A DNA stretch of 64,000 nt from Salarias fasciatus. Taxonomy: Eukaryota; Chordata; Actinopteri; Blenniiformes; Blenniidae. The notes beneath the pieces are model-generated. The model saw only the letters and a list, made by a program, of their open reading frames with translations. It was not told the origin of the DNA and did no database searches. The translations under genes and the position numbers were made by a program. The DNA is taken from assembly GCF_902148845.1 (NCBI RefSeq), contig NC_043751.1, positions 29,984,601 to 30,048,600 on the forward strand, in the 5' to 3' direction. The number at the start of each line of letters is the position of its first letter. The stretch's first letter is position 1. This document shows positions 10,473-21,880 of the stretch, in pieces.

Positions 10473-11592
10473 AAAAGCATACACATCAATTCTTCAACAT
10501 AGTTCACGTCGCTAAACCTATAAATGACCCAGTTTTGGCAGTTTCACTTGATGCACTCTACTACAAACTCTGAATGGGAAACACGCTGCAGTACAGCTCA
10601 AAACTTTTCCTTTAATAGCCGTCACAGGCTTCTTCAGCTCAATCTCATTCATAGAGTTTATCTTACACCTGAGAGACTACACAAAATGTATAGCACAATT
10701 TCTGAGCTTTGTCCTTGGTGTAAAGTTGCAGTAGGGAGTCTAATTCATATGTTTTGGGACTGTGTAAAGCTGAAACAATTCTGAGACCACATTCTTAATA
10801 CACTTAAAGATATCACAGGGATAGAGATCCCTCACTTGCCAAGGTTGATTTTGCTCGGGGATCTATCCGCTCTCGATGGGATGAGGAAAAAACGTTTTCT
10901 TAGGCTATCCCTAACTGCTGGAAATAAATGCATTGCAATATTATGGAAAAGTGAAAACCCACCCACTGCTTCTATGTGGCTGAAAGAAATTGCATCATAC
11001 ATGGCCTCTGAAAAAATTATGTTTAATATGAAGAAAAAAACCTCATCTTTTTGAAAAACTGTTGGGGTGACTTTAAAGGGTACCTTCATAACCTCTCACA
11101 GGGAACTGGGTGAACACTGCTGCTGGTGTGGCGGTGGGTGCTGGATGTGGCGAGCCGATAGTCCTGGCTTTGCTCCTCTACAGCCAACTGTTGACCCTTG
11201 CTGCGCTTTGAGGCTGTCGGGCCACTCACGGCCCGGTGTTACTATTATTACTGTTATCACTTATCTCATTCATCCATTATCTGTATTATTATGGCTTGCC
11301 TACGCATATATGAAAATAGGTGTGTAGACACACAAGATTATACTTATGGAAATATACTGCTTCGCTTCCCTTTTTTTTTTCTTTCTTTTTCTCTAATTTA
11401 TTTTCTGTTTTATTTATTTTTTATTTTATTTTAATTTGTTTTGCTAAGGTTCGAGTTGGCTTAGAGGGTTTGATTTGGGTGGGGGGTGGACGTGGGTTTA
11501 TGTACTCGCTCCATCACTGTTAATGATTCTTTGATTTGTATTTGCAAAAACACTAATAAATAAATTGTTTAAAAAAAAAGCATACACATCAA
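10473..11592 (+). mobile_element. L1-clade LINE, arm 2 copy with internal deletion
   Basis: This is the same insertion as in arm 1, flanked by an exact 17-base duplication (10473-10489 and 11576-11592, aaaagcatacacatcaa). The body runs about 10490-11575. Near 10550-10560 the sequence jumps from the start of the reverse-transcriptase region to the 3' segment, so about 1.3 kb of L1 (excluding the nested MITE) is missing relative to arm 1. The 3' part still encodes the CPWC zinc-knuckle-like stretch and ends in an A-run. Confidence 0.88.
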
Positions 11593-12252
11593 AAGAAAAG
11601 TTAACTTTGGATACTTGAACCCTTTTTGTTGAATTTATTTTGAATTTGTGTTTTAATACTGCCACTGAAGAAATATGTTTTCTCCATTGTCCAGTATTGG
11701 TTGTGATAAGTTCAATGAGTGGTGATTCTCAGCTAAATCTACATAAATTGAGCTTTCTTTGAAGCAGCTTCTCGGCAGTTGTATTTTTAATTTCATATAG
11801 TTTTCCTGAAAATACTGAGTTTGTTCAATATGTCCGTTCGTGAAATATTCTGATTGTTGTCTCATAACTATGATTAACCTTAATGGGAGTAACTGCTTCA
11901 AAATTACCAGCGTTACTAAAGGCATTACTATTTTTAGTATCAACTCATCCAACTAATTACTACTGACATCTATCTATGTCAGTCGAAGTATGTCAGTGAA
12001 TGGAGAAATGCTATCTGCAGTTTCAATTTAGAAAGAAACAACACTGCTAACTTGTTTGTCTCTTCTGATCTCTGCTCTGTCCTGTCATCCCCAACCTCCC
12101 GTCAATGGAAAGTTTCTTCCTTTTAAAGAGGGGTATTTTCTTTCCACAGTTGCTTAGAATTGCTCATGTGGAACTGTTGGGTTTTTATCTGTAAAATTAT
12201 ATGGAAATGACAGTTTTAATTGGCACAATGTAAATAAAGCTGAATTGACGTG
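11593..12252 (+). repeat. Flank block ending in a LINE-like 3' tail
   Basis: The block is a diverged inverted copy of 23320-23990, which flanks the canonical MT. Its last 160 bases (ttcttccttttaaagaggg to aataaagctgaattga) match a very common fish 3' tail also seen at 61640-61830, probably from a Rex1/L2-type LINE. No coding sequence remains. Confidence 0.6.
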
Positions 12253-12790
12253 AAAACCGAGAGCGGACGGATCAGCCGAGTGCAGCCGATGTGTGACCAG
12301 CGCGGAGGCGCAACTGCAGCTTAGTGAAAAGCTGGTGTCTGTGGCTTGTGCCCATGTACGTGCACAGAAGAGGGGAACTCCTTCCTCGCTCTTTTAGCAG
12401 CGCTCGAGTAAAATGTAAGTTTCTTTTGCCTGGTGGGGTCTGTGCTGGAGTTGTGGCGGTGCTAGAAGCCGGTCTTTTCTTACTTTCTGGAAGCTCCATC
12501 CTCAGCACTGCTCAGTTGTTGCTAAGCATCTGGCGGAGTAATGGCGGACAAAACGAAACGTAAGGATTACCAGGCCAGCGGGAGCGTGCATTACGTCAGG
12601 CTCAGAGCGATTCGTACCCCAATCACTCATATTGCTGTGCCTTCAGTGCCCTGCACAGGAAAATAGGAGCGACTACGATCTTGCAAAGGTGAAAAAGTGT
12701 GTGGGTGTCAATAATTGATAATTTAATATTTAAAACTGCGCTGTGCCCCTTTAAGTCGTCAACCTCACAGCATCAGGCCCAGAGAAGCTT
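12253..12790. other. Unclassified single-copy-looking stretch
   Basis: Moderately GC-rich DNA without a convincing gene. A 79-codon open frame near 12324-12563 lacks any family resemblance. The right end (ctgtgcccctttaag) looks like the edge of a mobile element, but I could not find its partner. Confidence 0.35.
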
Positions 12791-13017
12791 AAGTTGCATT
12801 CATTCTGGATTGAATGAGGTCACCTTTAGGGCTTGAAGACACTCAAAACCAAATGAAGTAATTAAATATGTTTATTCACACTCCAAATACAAAATAGATA
12901 ATCCATACAAATGTAAATGTATCAGGCCATATTCATATAAAGTGCTCCATCATGGTCATATTGATTCAAAGTGCTCCACCATGGCGGCAGGGATGTGCTG
13001 GTGCTGCAGGACGGTCA

Positions 13018-13549
13018 TCAGCAGCAGCTGGAATTGCATGTCTTCTCTTTGCACACACAGTCAGAGGCACATTTGCTGCACCCGGGTGGGCAGCATGGGC
13101 AGCAGCCTGGAAAGACACAGATTGTGAGATGTGAGATGCAGACGAGACCGTTTTGATTAAAGACATGTCAGATTTGGGCCAAACTGCTGGTCAGGCTCAA
13201 AACAGCTTCATGTTTCAGATTACACAAAACCACTGCAATTAGGTCAAGAGCATCCACCTGTTGAGTGTCATGCATACAGGCCTAAAATCAATCCTCAAAG
13301 TTCACATTCGTCTCAAGATTTAACATTCAAAGGGTTTTAAACAGAGGATCAGAGGCCTGGGTTCCACTTACTCTTCTTGCATTTGCTGCAGCAACAATCG
13401 CAGCAACAGCAGCTTGAGTCACATTTGTGGCATTCAGCTGAAAAACAGGAGACACACGGTCAGTTTCAAAAGTTAAAATGTGAACAAACCAAAGCAATGC
13501 AGAGAGAACAATACTCACCCTTTTTGCACTTGCACTGGCAGGGGTCCAT
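13018..13549 (-). CDS. mt: Metallothionein copy 3, Cys-enriched beta domain
   Basis: Exons (minus) 13519-13549, 13372-13437 and 13018-13106 encode 61 residues with 24 Cys. The protein equals copy 2 except Ala instead of Pro at residue 11, where the split codon at the exon 1/2 junction differs by one base. The poly(A) signal is at 12871-12876 (reversed). It lies outside the palindrome, and its 3' flank stops at about 12800 with the same border text found at the left edge of the window. The L1/SINE pair is absent on its 3' side. The gene appears intact and is the third member of the enriched lineage. Confidence 0.95.
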
Positions 13550-13654
13550 GTCTCAGCAGTTGGCTTGTTGGTCCACGGAGAGAGAAGCTGCTGGTGAGGT
13601 GTGTTCTTCCTGGAAGGAGTCAGTGAGTTGTGGCTGTAGGCTGGAGAGGCGGCC

Positions 13655-13691
13655 CTTTTATACTGTCCAGGCAACAACAGTACCGTGTGCA
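13655..13691 (-). promoter_or_regulatory. MT copy 3 core promoter
   Basis: TATA box (13655-13662) and MRE core (13685-13691) on the minus strand, spaced as in copies 1 and 2. Confidence 0.8.
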
Positions 13692-13959
13692 AAATGCGTC
13701 TGTCACGCTGAATACGGGAAAACATTACAAAGCAGTTTGTTTACACAGTGTGGTTTATCCCACCAATAGTGAGGACAGACACGTTCCCAGGCCGGGGCAG
13801 GATTTATTACATCAGACTACATTTTCCACTGTGTGGAAAAAAATCAACAACTGAATGAAATGTTTATTTCATTATATTTTGATTTTTGTTTTTTTTTATA
13901 TTGTAACGTACTTTGCATTGTTTTTTTTTTACTGATAACATGCACTATAGGCCATTCCT

Positions 13960-14145
13960 CCAGTCAGTGATCTGACCACTAGCCTGGCTCTCCATCTGGA
14001 GATGGGCCCCCGGGCGCTCCCCACAGCTGCCCACTGCTCTTACGGAATGCTTCAGGGCATCGATGGATGGCTTAAATGCAGAGGACAAATTTCATTGTAC
14101 ATTCACTGTATAATGACCAATAAAGCACCTTACCTTACCTTTATA
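13960..14145 (+). repeat. LINE/SINE 3'-tail fragment inserted upstream of MT copy 3
   Basis: Contains gctgcccactgctc, aatgcagaggacaaatttc and an ending aataaagcaccttaccttac. This is the form of a widespread fish retroposon tail with a short terminal repeat. It is missing from the matching flanks of copies 1 and 2, so it is copy-specific. Confidence 0.6.
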
Positions 14146-14870
14146 ATATGAAAAGCGCGTTATAAATAAAGACTGATTGATAATGAAGTATTCACAGGAC
14201 AGAATGAATCATTAGGACACATGGAAGAGAACAGTTTGATCTGAACATATAGCTACTGAAAAGAGGAAATGCTCAATGGCACGTGTGACAATACAGTGTG
14301 TTATTTGCTTTTTACAATCCTGTACTAAAAAAAATTGCACAGGGCCCAACAAGAAACATGCAAAGATGAGCTGACATATTTTGATGAAAATTTAAGAAAA
14401 ATAAAATTCACACAAAATAAATTAATATCTCCCACTGTTTCTGATTAATCTGTTCACAGTATACTGACGAAAGCAACTAGTTTATTTTTTGCTGAAGTTA
14501 GAAATTATTAATATTGACAGACTTCCAGAATTCCAGTTTTCAAAGTTATTTTAATGGTTAAGTGAATCAGATTAACTGATCTCTGTGTGTTTTTACTGAA
14601 TAAGCCTTAATAAATACTGGAAATGAGCTTCTTTGAGTTGCTGTTTGTGAAAGTTAATGTCAGAAATACTTCTCACAACTCACTGTTTGATCAGGGACAT
14701 TAAGTGTTTTATTCTCATCAAACCACAGAGATAGTGATTTCTAATTGCAGTTCAATAAATTCTATCTATCTGTTTTCTTATATTTTGGAAATGTATTTCT
14801 GTCATTGGGGTCATGAAATCAAAACAGTCATTCTTCTCTTTTGTTTTGCTTCCTGGAGGTTTTGGGTTTG

Positions 14871-14964
14871 TGCACACGGCACACACACACACACACGTCG
14901 GAGGCGTGCTCTTCCTCGTGCTGCTCTGTGCTCGGCTGCTTCGGCTGCTTCGCTCTTTGCACCC
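14871..14964 (+). promoter_or_regulatory. Distal MRE cluster of MT copy 3
   Basis: MRE cores lie at 14871-14877 (TGCACAC) and 14958-14964 (TGCACCC). The middle core of the other copies has changed to TGTGCTC here. A further core TGCACCC (15397-15403) and an AP-1 site TGACTCA (15452-15458) lie about 450 bases farther out. Confidence 0.6.
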
Positions 14965-15540
14965 GTCATGAACGCACCACGCGCTGCAGGAAAAAAACGC
15001 TTTCAAGAGCAGGTCGGGCGCACAAGAGACGCGACAAGATTCTAAATATAACATAGGCTAAAGCTCCCAAATTCCCAAATACACTACTTATCAACACCAG
15101 CTATAGTTATATTGGTATAACAGACATAATAGTAGTTTAGTGTTGAAATAAAGAAAATGAGATGAAGCTACTGGAACAAAATCATCAACTACAAAAATTT
15201 CAAAAATCAAAAAAAAAAATTACTTTTAATGCCTCCTTGAAATCGTGGACAGTGAGTTAAAATGTCATTATACTTTATTTGGTCAATCCCTCCTATTTTG
15301 CACGGCACATTTTACCACAATTTCGTAAAGTAGTTGTAGTTGAAGTAAAGGCTATTTAACGACGGGAGTGAGCCATGAACGCAGCACTGTCCCCTTTGCA
15401 CCCAGTGCAGTGGCAGTGTGTTTTACCACGTTTTTTTTTTTTAATGGGATGTGACTCATGCAAAAAGTGCAGCGTGCTGGGCGGAGATCTGAAGACGAGT
15501 GCAAGTTCCTCTTAATTTACAGTCATGGTTTTTTGTGAAA

Positions 15541-15880
15541 AATACAGTATTTTAGCTCAATAGCTCCCAAGTTATTTGACTTATTGACTCCAAATCATTT
15601 GTGTATGTCACATTACTACACAGGGTGGTTCAGACACACCTCTTTGTAATGGCTTTTAATCCTCATCATGATTTCTATTTACATTTTTATGGAAAATACA
15701 ATATTTTAATTCAATTACTTTCAGATGATTTGACATATTGACTCCAAAACACTTGTGAATGACATTACTGCACAACATGGTTCAGAAACACCTCCTTGTA
15801 TTAACTTGTATAATCTTGTTTTTTAATTAAAACACAGTATTTTAGCTCAATAGCCCCCAGGTGATTTGACCTAATTTTTC
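15541..15880. repeat. Diverged tandem repeat, period about 140-155 bases
   Basis: Two full units and part of a third start at about 15541, 15695 and 15833. Each begins with an acagtattttagctcaat-like phrase, followed by a gatttgac...attgactccaaa phrase in the full units. No coding frame. Confidence 0.7.
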
Positions 15881-15950
15881 AAAATAGGCATTAATAAAGC
15901 ATTCAATAATTCACTTTGTTGTTCAGAGTTGTTTTTTTTAAGCAGCGGTA

Positions 15951-16628
15951 TTAAAGGGGCTGTATCATGCAAAATTCACTTTTTGTTTTAACCTTGTTAT
16001 ATGGCTATGTACTCACCAAAAACACCCCCAAAGCGTTTTTTTCCTTCGTGCCTACATGTTTGAGCTTTCCTCGTGTTTGTGCTGCTCAGAGAGGCAGCCC
16101 CTTCCGCACCGTGAAAACGCTCTGTTTCCCATGTTGACGTGGGAAACAGAAGATGGCTCCCTGACCCCCCCTCCCGCAGGCCCTCGGCAATCAGCATTGC
16201 TGCTTTTTGTATCTCCGATTACGGAGATAAACTTTGACCATCGTCTGAAAGCAACAGTCAAGCAAGAGCAAGAGTCTGAAGGGTCTGAAGGGTCTGAAGA
16301 GTCTGCGCTTGGTGAGTTTCTCACAGGAAAAGACGTTTTCGTGTGTCTTTGCGTGTGGAGAAGCTAGAGCTAAAGAGCTAAAGCTAGCCAGCGTATTTGT
16401 TTTGAAGCGCTGATTGGTTGAAGTACGCTGTCAGTCAAAGTCCACAGGGGGAGAGGCGGGACTTTCAGTGAAACAGAGCGTTTTCTCTTCCGGGTTTCAG
16501 AATTAGCCCAGAAAGTCTTTTATTTCACACAAAATGACTTTTCCTTAGCGCCAAAAATAAACTATTACCATGTTAATGCCATTTCTAGGGTTTGGACTCG
16601 CTAAAAAAGCAAGATACAGCCCCTTTAA
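15951..16628. mobile_element. MITE flanked by TTAA
   Basis: The 670-base element at 15955-16624 has 12-base perfect terminal inverted repeats (aggggctgtatc / gatacagcccct). TTAA lies at both sides (15951-15954 and 16625-16628). A TTAA target points to a piggyBac-type transposase source, although the terminal bases are not the classical piggyBac ones. The interior has no transposase. Confidence 0.75.
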
Positions 16629-17445
16629 GGTATGTTCTATTAAACAACATAAATAAGGTGAATTGTCATCTGACTGCAGTACTTCACTTTTATTTTTAAA
16701 TCCGAGTATGGTCTTACTGTAATCTTCTGTATAATTGTGCCCTGCTAAACAATGTGTGGATGGCTTGGCTGTTTTATGGAATTACAGAACTTCTTGTTCA
16801 ACAGCAAAATTTAAATTCACTCCCAATAAGAGAAATTCCCATGTTCGATGGAGACCCCTTGTTTTTTCAAACCTTTATCAAAGCCTTTCAGCACTGTGTG
16901 GAAAGCAAAACCAGTAACACAGGAGAATGTCTGTACTACTTACATCAGTATACAAGGGGACAACCACAAGGCTTGGAATGCAGTTGTCAGCATATGGCCC
17001 TAGATAAAGGTTATGTTAGAGCAATGGAATTATGAGCATTTTGGAAATGAATTAAAAATGTCTGCTGCATATGTGGACAAGGTACTCAGCTGGCCTACAG
17101 TAATGTCAGGATGCAAAGGGTTTGCAACTCTTTATTCCTCAGCGAGTGTTGCACAGCTATGGAAGACCTAGAATGTGTAAAGGAGCTACATATGCCAGCC
17201 AACATGAAAGCTGTGATCCAAAAACTTCCCTTCAAGTTCAGAGAGCGGTGGCGAATCAAAGCTTTTGGAAACCAACAATTGCAGAGCTTGTTTCATGGAC
17301 ATTGCTCTCTTTGTGGAAAAGCAGGTTAGGATTTTGTTGGATCCTACTTTTGGAGACTTGCAGGACAGTGGTCATGCAAAACAAAACAAATTCACAAGAA
17401 ATAAGTGCCCACTTAGAACACAAAACAGTTTTGCTATTGGCCCAG

Positions 17446-18313
17446 TTTACATGGGTGTTTTTTTCAATCGGATTGTAAACAATCGTATTAAACGGAGTGT
17501 ATTCATGAAGTGATCCACGATGAATCCTCGTTTACAAGGACCCTTGGTGAAGCGGATTATACAGCGTCCTGTGACTTGCGCACAAAGTCTCACGAGGAAC
17601 TTGTAGGTCTTTAGCTCCGCAGCAGCAGTCCTCAGCGCCGAGCAGAGAGTTTTTATCTGCTAATATCTGCTCTGCATCTGCTCCATGTGTCGATGTTTCG
17701 AATTAACTGGTGCCCGTGTTAACTTGTGACCAATACATGATTGAAAAATGTAGTCGTTCTTGCGAACGTTGGTTATCGACAGTTACAGTGAGTGTATACA
17801 TTTAAAGTCATTTGTGAGTCTTACTTTAACAAGTGCTGTAATCAAAATGTGTTTACACAGACCTCCGCCGTCATTCGTTAACACGGGAACCAGTTAATCC
17901 ATAACACCAGCCGGCGATCGCTTGTATTCTGCTATAGAGCTCTTTATACATTTCGCTATTGCGCGATTTGGTTCCATCTCGCCTCTCCAATGTTTTTTCT
18001 GTCGGGGTTTTTTACTAAAAAAGTGTTTTTCAACCACCATGGCGTTCTCTGCTGGTTTTTTGACTGTGCTGCTTCCCGTTTACTGGCATGTCACACTTCA
18101 CGCAGAACAAACACTCCCCCAGTACAATCCGCTCCGCTGTCAGACTCGTTTATAAGGGACACGGAGCGGATTGTCGATCGGCGTAGACCACCTCATACAA
18201 TCGGCTCCAAATTACAATCCGCTCCTAGTGAAGCGGATCCACTCGGTCGTTTACATGACACATTTTACAATCCGCTCCAGTACAATCCGCTTATACATGG
18301 TCCATGTAAACAT
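17446..18313. mobile_element. MITE nested in the BEL/Pao fossil
   Basis: The termini are related inverted repeats (gtttacatgg... with cggattgta inside, and the reverse at 18285-18313). The interior repeats acaatccgct several times near the right end. The target duplication is not clear. It has no transposase. Confidence 0.6.
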
Positions 18314-19765
18314 GCCTCACTGTACTGAAACTGAAGAGAATGAAACTAGAAGGCTGAAGTGCCTATACTGTGCAAAGAATCATGAAGTGGAGTGCCCTCT
18401 GCTGGAAGGGGAAACACAAACAAAAATTAAGCTTTCTGAAGGAAAAGGGTGTGTGCTTTGGCTGTTTATGTTCTGGGTACATAAGCAAACATTGTGATCA
18501 ATGTATGACTTGCAAAAAATGTGGCAATAAACATCCTACAGTTCTCCATTATGAGGAAATCTCTCACACAGATACTAATATCCCGGACCAACTCTGCTAA
18601 TTCCCTTGTTTCGACTAGTGGCCTTACAGGAGCCGTCAGCAGCGATGGCATTTTGTCCATTTTACCAGTACGAGTGAAGTCCTCAAAAAGTGATGAAATA
18701 ATAAGTACATATGCCTTCTTAGATACGGGAAGCACGTCTACATTCTGCTCTGAAAGTATCATGAAATGATTAAAGTTAACTGGAACTAAGGCCAATATTC
18801 ACCTTAACTTTCCAATGAATGTCAGCATTGCCCAACAGAGAATGCATGGTCTCAAGAGAAAGTTTTTAAAGGACAGAGCTTTTCATGATGAGTACACAGA
18901 GTTTATGGAGAATGTGATCAAGCATGGATATGCTGAGAAAGTTCCATGAAATGAGCTGAACAGATCTGATGGAGGTGTGTGAGATATTCCACATCATGGA
19001 GTGAGACACCCTACAAAAGGGAAGCTGCGTGCGATGTTTGATTGTGGTTCAGAGTTTAAACGAGTGTTCCTGAATAAACTACTCTTGCAAGGTCCCAATC
19101 TAACCAGCTCCTTTTACTGAGAGTGCTCACAAGATTCAGACCGGAGTCAGTGACTGTTATGGCTGACATAGAGGCCATGTACCATCAAGCCAGAGTGGAT
19201 GAAGAGCATACAGATCTGTTACGCTTGTTACGGTGGCCTGGGGGGGATACAGACCAGAAGCTTCATGAAGGTTCCCCTTTTTGGTGAACTTCCTCCCCCA
19301 GTTGAGCATGTTACATCCTCCGTAAAACAGCTGAAGACAACAGCCACGACTTTGCTCCAGAAGTGATCAGCACTGTCTGTAACAACTTCTGTATCAATGA
19401 CCTGCTGAAGAGTTTGGCATCAGAGAGTGACACAGCAATCATGGTCAACAAGATTGTTGAGTTATGTCAAAGAGGAGGATTTAAGCTCCGCAAATGGATG
19501 AGCAACAACCGTGAAGTATTGTGTAGCATCTCACAAGAACATTGCTCAAAAAATGTGCATGAGCTCAATCTGGACAGTGACAAGCTGCCACTTGAAAGGG
19601 CCCTTGGTTTGTACTGGTGTGTGAAAACTGACATGTGCAGTTAAAGAACAAGCACACACAAGAAGAGGTATTTTGTCACTAGTGAGTTCTGTGAACGACC
19701 CATTGGGCTTTTTGTCTCCTTTCATGCTCATCGCAAAATTCCTCCTTCGAGACCTGTGTCGTATG

Positions 19766-20817
19766 AAACAGCAGCTGGATCAGGTTTCGTTGGAGATGAA
19801 GAACGACTACATCAGTGTTGCAGAGCACCAAGGAGCCACAGACCGGCTGAACGCCATCGCCGTCCAGGCTCAGAACAGGGCCAACGAAGCTTCGGCGCTG
19901 CGCATGGCGGCTCAGGACGAAGCCCTGAAGCTCACTCAGGAGCTGTAGGCCCAGAAGAAAGAACTGGACACCATCCAGGAGGTTCCAAGTTAGTCTCGCT
20001 GACTGCAGCAGAGAAGGAGAGCCGCTACAGCAGGCAGCTGACGGAGCTGAACGCCAGGCGGTCCAGCAGGAGTTAGAATCTGCTCTGCAGAGCGCCAAGC
20101 AGCACCAGGAGCTGCTGGAGCACCTCCAGGAGAAACACTAGGAGACGAGCCAGAAGCTGAGCATCTCGGAGCATCAGCTGCAGGAGATCAAGCTTCACAG
20201 TTTCAGAAACTCAACACCTCCAACACCTCCCAGATCCAGAACCGGCAGGAGCGCCTCAAGTCCGAGCTCGCCCACATCTCCAGCTACGACTCTGAGCTGC
20301 AGAGCCTGCAGGACGCCCTGCAGCAAGCCCAGGCCGACTGCAAGAAGGCCCGGTAGGCCCAGCAGGAGGAGGCACTCAGGGCCTGCTCCCTCCAGAAGGA
20401 GCTGCAGGAGCACCACGGGGACCAGGACAAAGCCAAGGAGACCCTGGAGGCCCCGGAGGCCCAGGTCCAGGAGCTGTGCTGGGCGCTCTGAGAGGAGGAG
20501 GAGAACAGCGCCCAGAGGGCTGAGGACGTGTCCGCCCTGCAGGCCGAGCTCCTCCATTCCACCCAGGCTCTGGAGGAGGTCTGCTACAAGGAGGACCAGG
20601 AGAACCAGATGAAGCAGCAGAAGCGGCAGCTGGAGGAGGAGGTGGCCGGCCTCGGCAGCAAGCTGCTTAGCTTAGCGCAGGAGTGCGAGGAGGCCCATCA
20701 GGAGGCGGAACAGGCCAGAGGAGGTGAGAGCGGAGCAAGAACCGAGACGGAGAAGGTCCAGGAGAAGGGACGAGCCACTGAGAGGGAGGTCCGAGACCTG
20801 AAGGAGAGGCACAAATG
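19766..20817 (+). pseudogene. Intronless coiled-coil coding segment, probably a retrocopy
   Basis: About 1 kb of sequence with strong heptad character rich in Glu, Gln, Leu and Ala (phrases such as [18 protein letters not shown] and QELLEHLQEKH). It resembles the rod of a long vertebrate coiled-coil protein such as an ER, Golgi or endosome tether, but I cannot name the parent gene. It is spliced-looking (no introns over 1 kb), has several breaks and lies exactly where the BEL/Pao integrase core would be expected. Either a processed pseudogene inserted there or the element had captured host sequence. Confidence 0.65.
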
Positions 20818-21010
20818 GAATAAGGAAAAGCAAAATCTTGCTCCTGGAGACCTTGTATTGATAGCAGATCCCACAGCCCCCCGGAGCTCATGGTTGCTGG
20901 GCAGGATTGAAGAAACTGTCATCAACAAAAGAGGATTTGTTCGTTTAACACGAGTGAAAACAAAGACGAGTGTACTGGAAAGGCATATTACAAAGTTTTG
21001 CCTGTTATAA

Positions 21011-21880
21011 ACTGCACAGCAGGACTGGGTGAGCACACAGGTTTTGACCGCTTTGTGCCACGCATCATTCTTAAACATTGTAGGAGTAAATAAATAAAGT
21101 TTGTAAATCGAACGCTGTGGAGTGTGCGCATCACCTGCATCACACCCAGTCATGGAAGTGATAAAAGGACAGTTGTAGTCACAACACATGTTGTTGTGCA
21201 GTGTCTTTGTTCTGGCTCCTTTTAGGACGTCTTTTGGATGTCAAATAATTACCTCAACACATCTTCTCTTCAACATAAATACAACGTTCTGACGAGACAT
21301 CCCTACAACGTCCAATAAAGGCGTGTAAAAAACTTTAATTCTGGCTCCCGTGACAGCACCTTCAGGATGTGCAGAGATAACGCCTTATAGACATGTTTTG
21401 GACCACTTTTGCTCAGTGGGTAGCCTCACCTGAACGGGAATATAATTACAATAAAACAAATTCATCCCAGAACAGAATGTTATGGCATTAAATAAGTCAA
21501 AATAAAGAATAAATAATTCATATCAATACTCACACGACTTAATGGAGACTAATACATGCATGAGAATGGCTTGAGAGTAAAAACACTATTTCCAGGGAAG
21601 AGTTATGTCGTCTGATGGCCACATGATGGCACTCTGTAGTGCCTTTTGGTTGTGTAAGGATGTTGTGTTCAGGTAAAGTTTTATTGATATTTGAAAAGAC
21701 AAAAGACAGCACAGGCATATGGATTTTTTTTTTTTTAAGTGAGTCATGATCAACTTGTGAGGACTTAACTTCATCTGCTGGTTCAGACTTTGGCTCAGAT
21801 TATCTGGCAAGAATAAAAATAGACCTTTGAGCTTAGCCTAAATCTGATGAAAAATCCATCAGTTGATCTTCAAAACAACT
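21011..21880. other. No gene seen
   Basis: AT-rich DNA after the BEL/Pao remnant. The first 200 bases may include remains of its 3' end, but no terminal repeat partner was found. Confidence 0.4.

Larger units (their letters stand above)
16735..21010 (+). mobile_element. BEL/Pao LTR retrotransposon fossil
   Basis: Remains of the internal region of a BEL/Pao-family element on the plus strand, in the expected order: gag-like and zinc-knuckle-like parts (about 16780-17330 and 18330-18600), an aspartic-protease-like part (about 18610-18760), reverse-transcriptase to RNase H region (about 18800-19760) and the integrase C-terminal tail of the DUF5641 type (about 20818-21008, GDLVLIAD motif). A MITE and a coiled-coil cassette lie inside it. 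It is broken in many places (well over five) and old. I could not identify paired LTRs. Confidence 0.8.

Noticed and set aside
20195-20562. Leu-rich minus-strand frames
   Set aside because: Antisense shadows of the Glu/Gln/Leu-rich coiled-coil segment on the plus strand.
16640-21330. Paired LTRs for the BEL/Pao remnant
   Set aside because: I looked for matching repeats on both sides and saw none; the ends are therefore left approximate.
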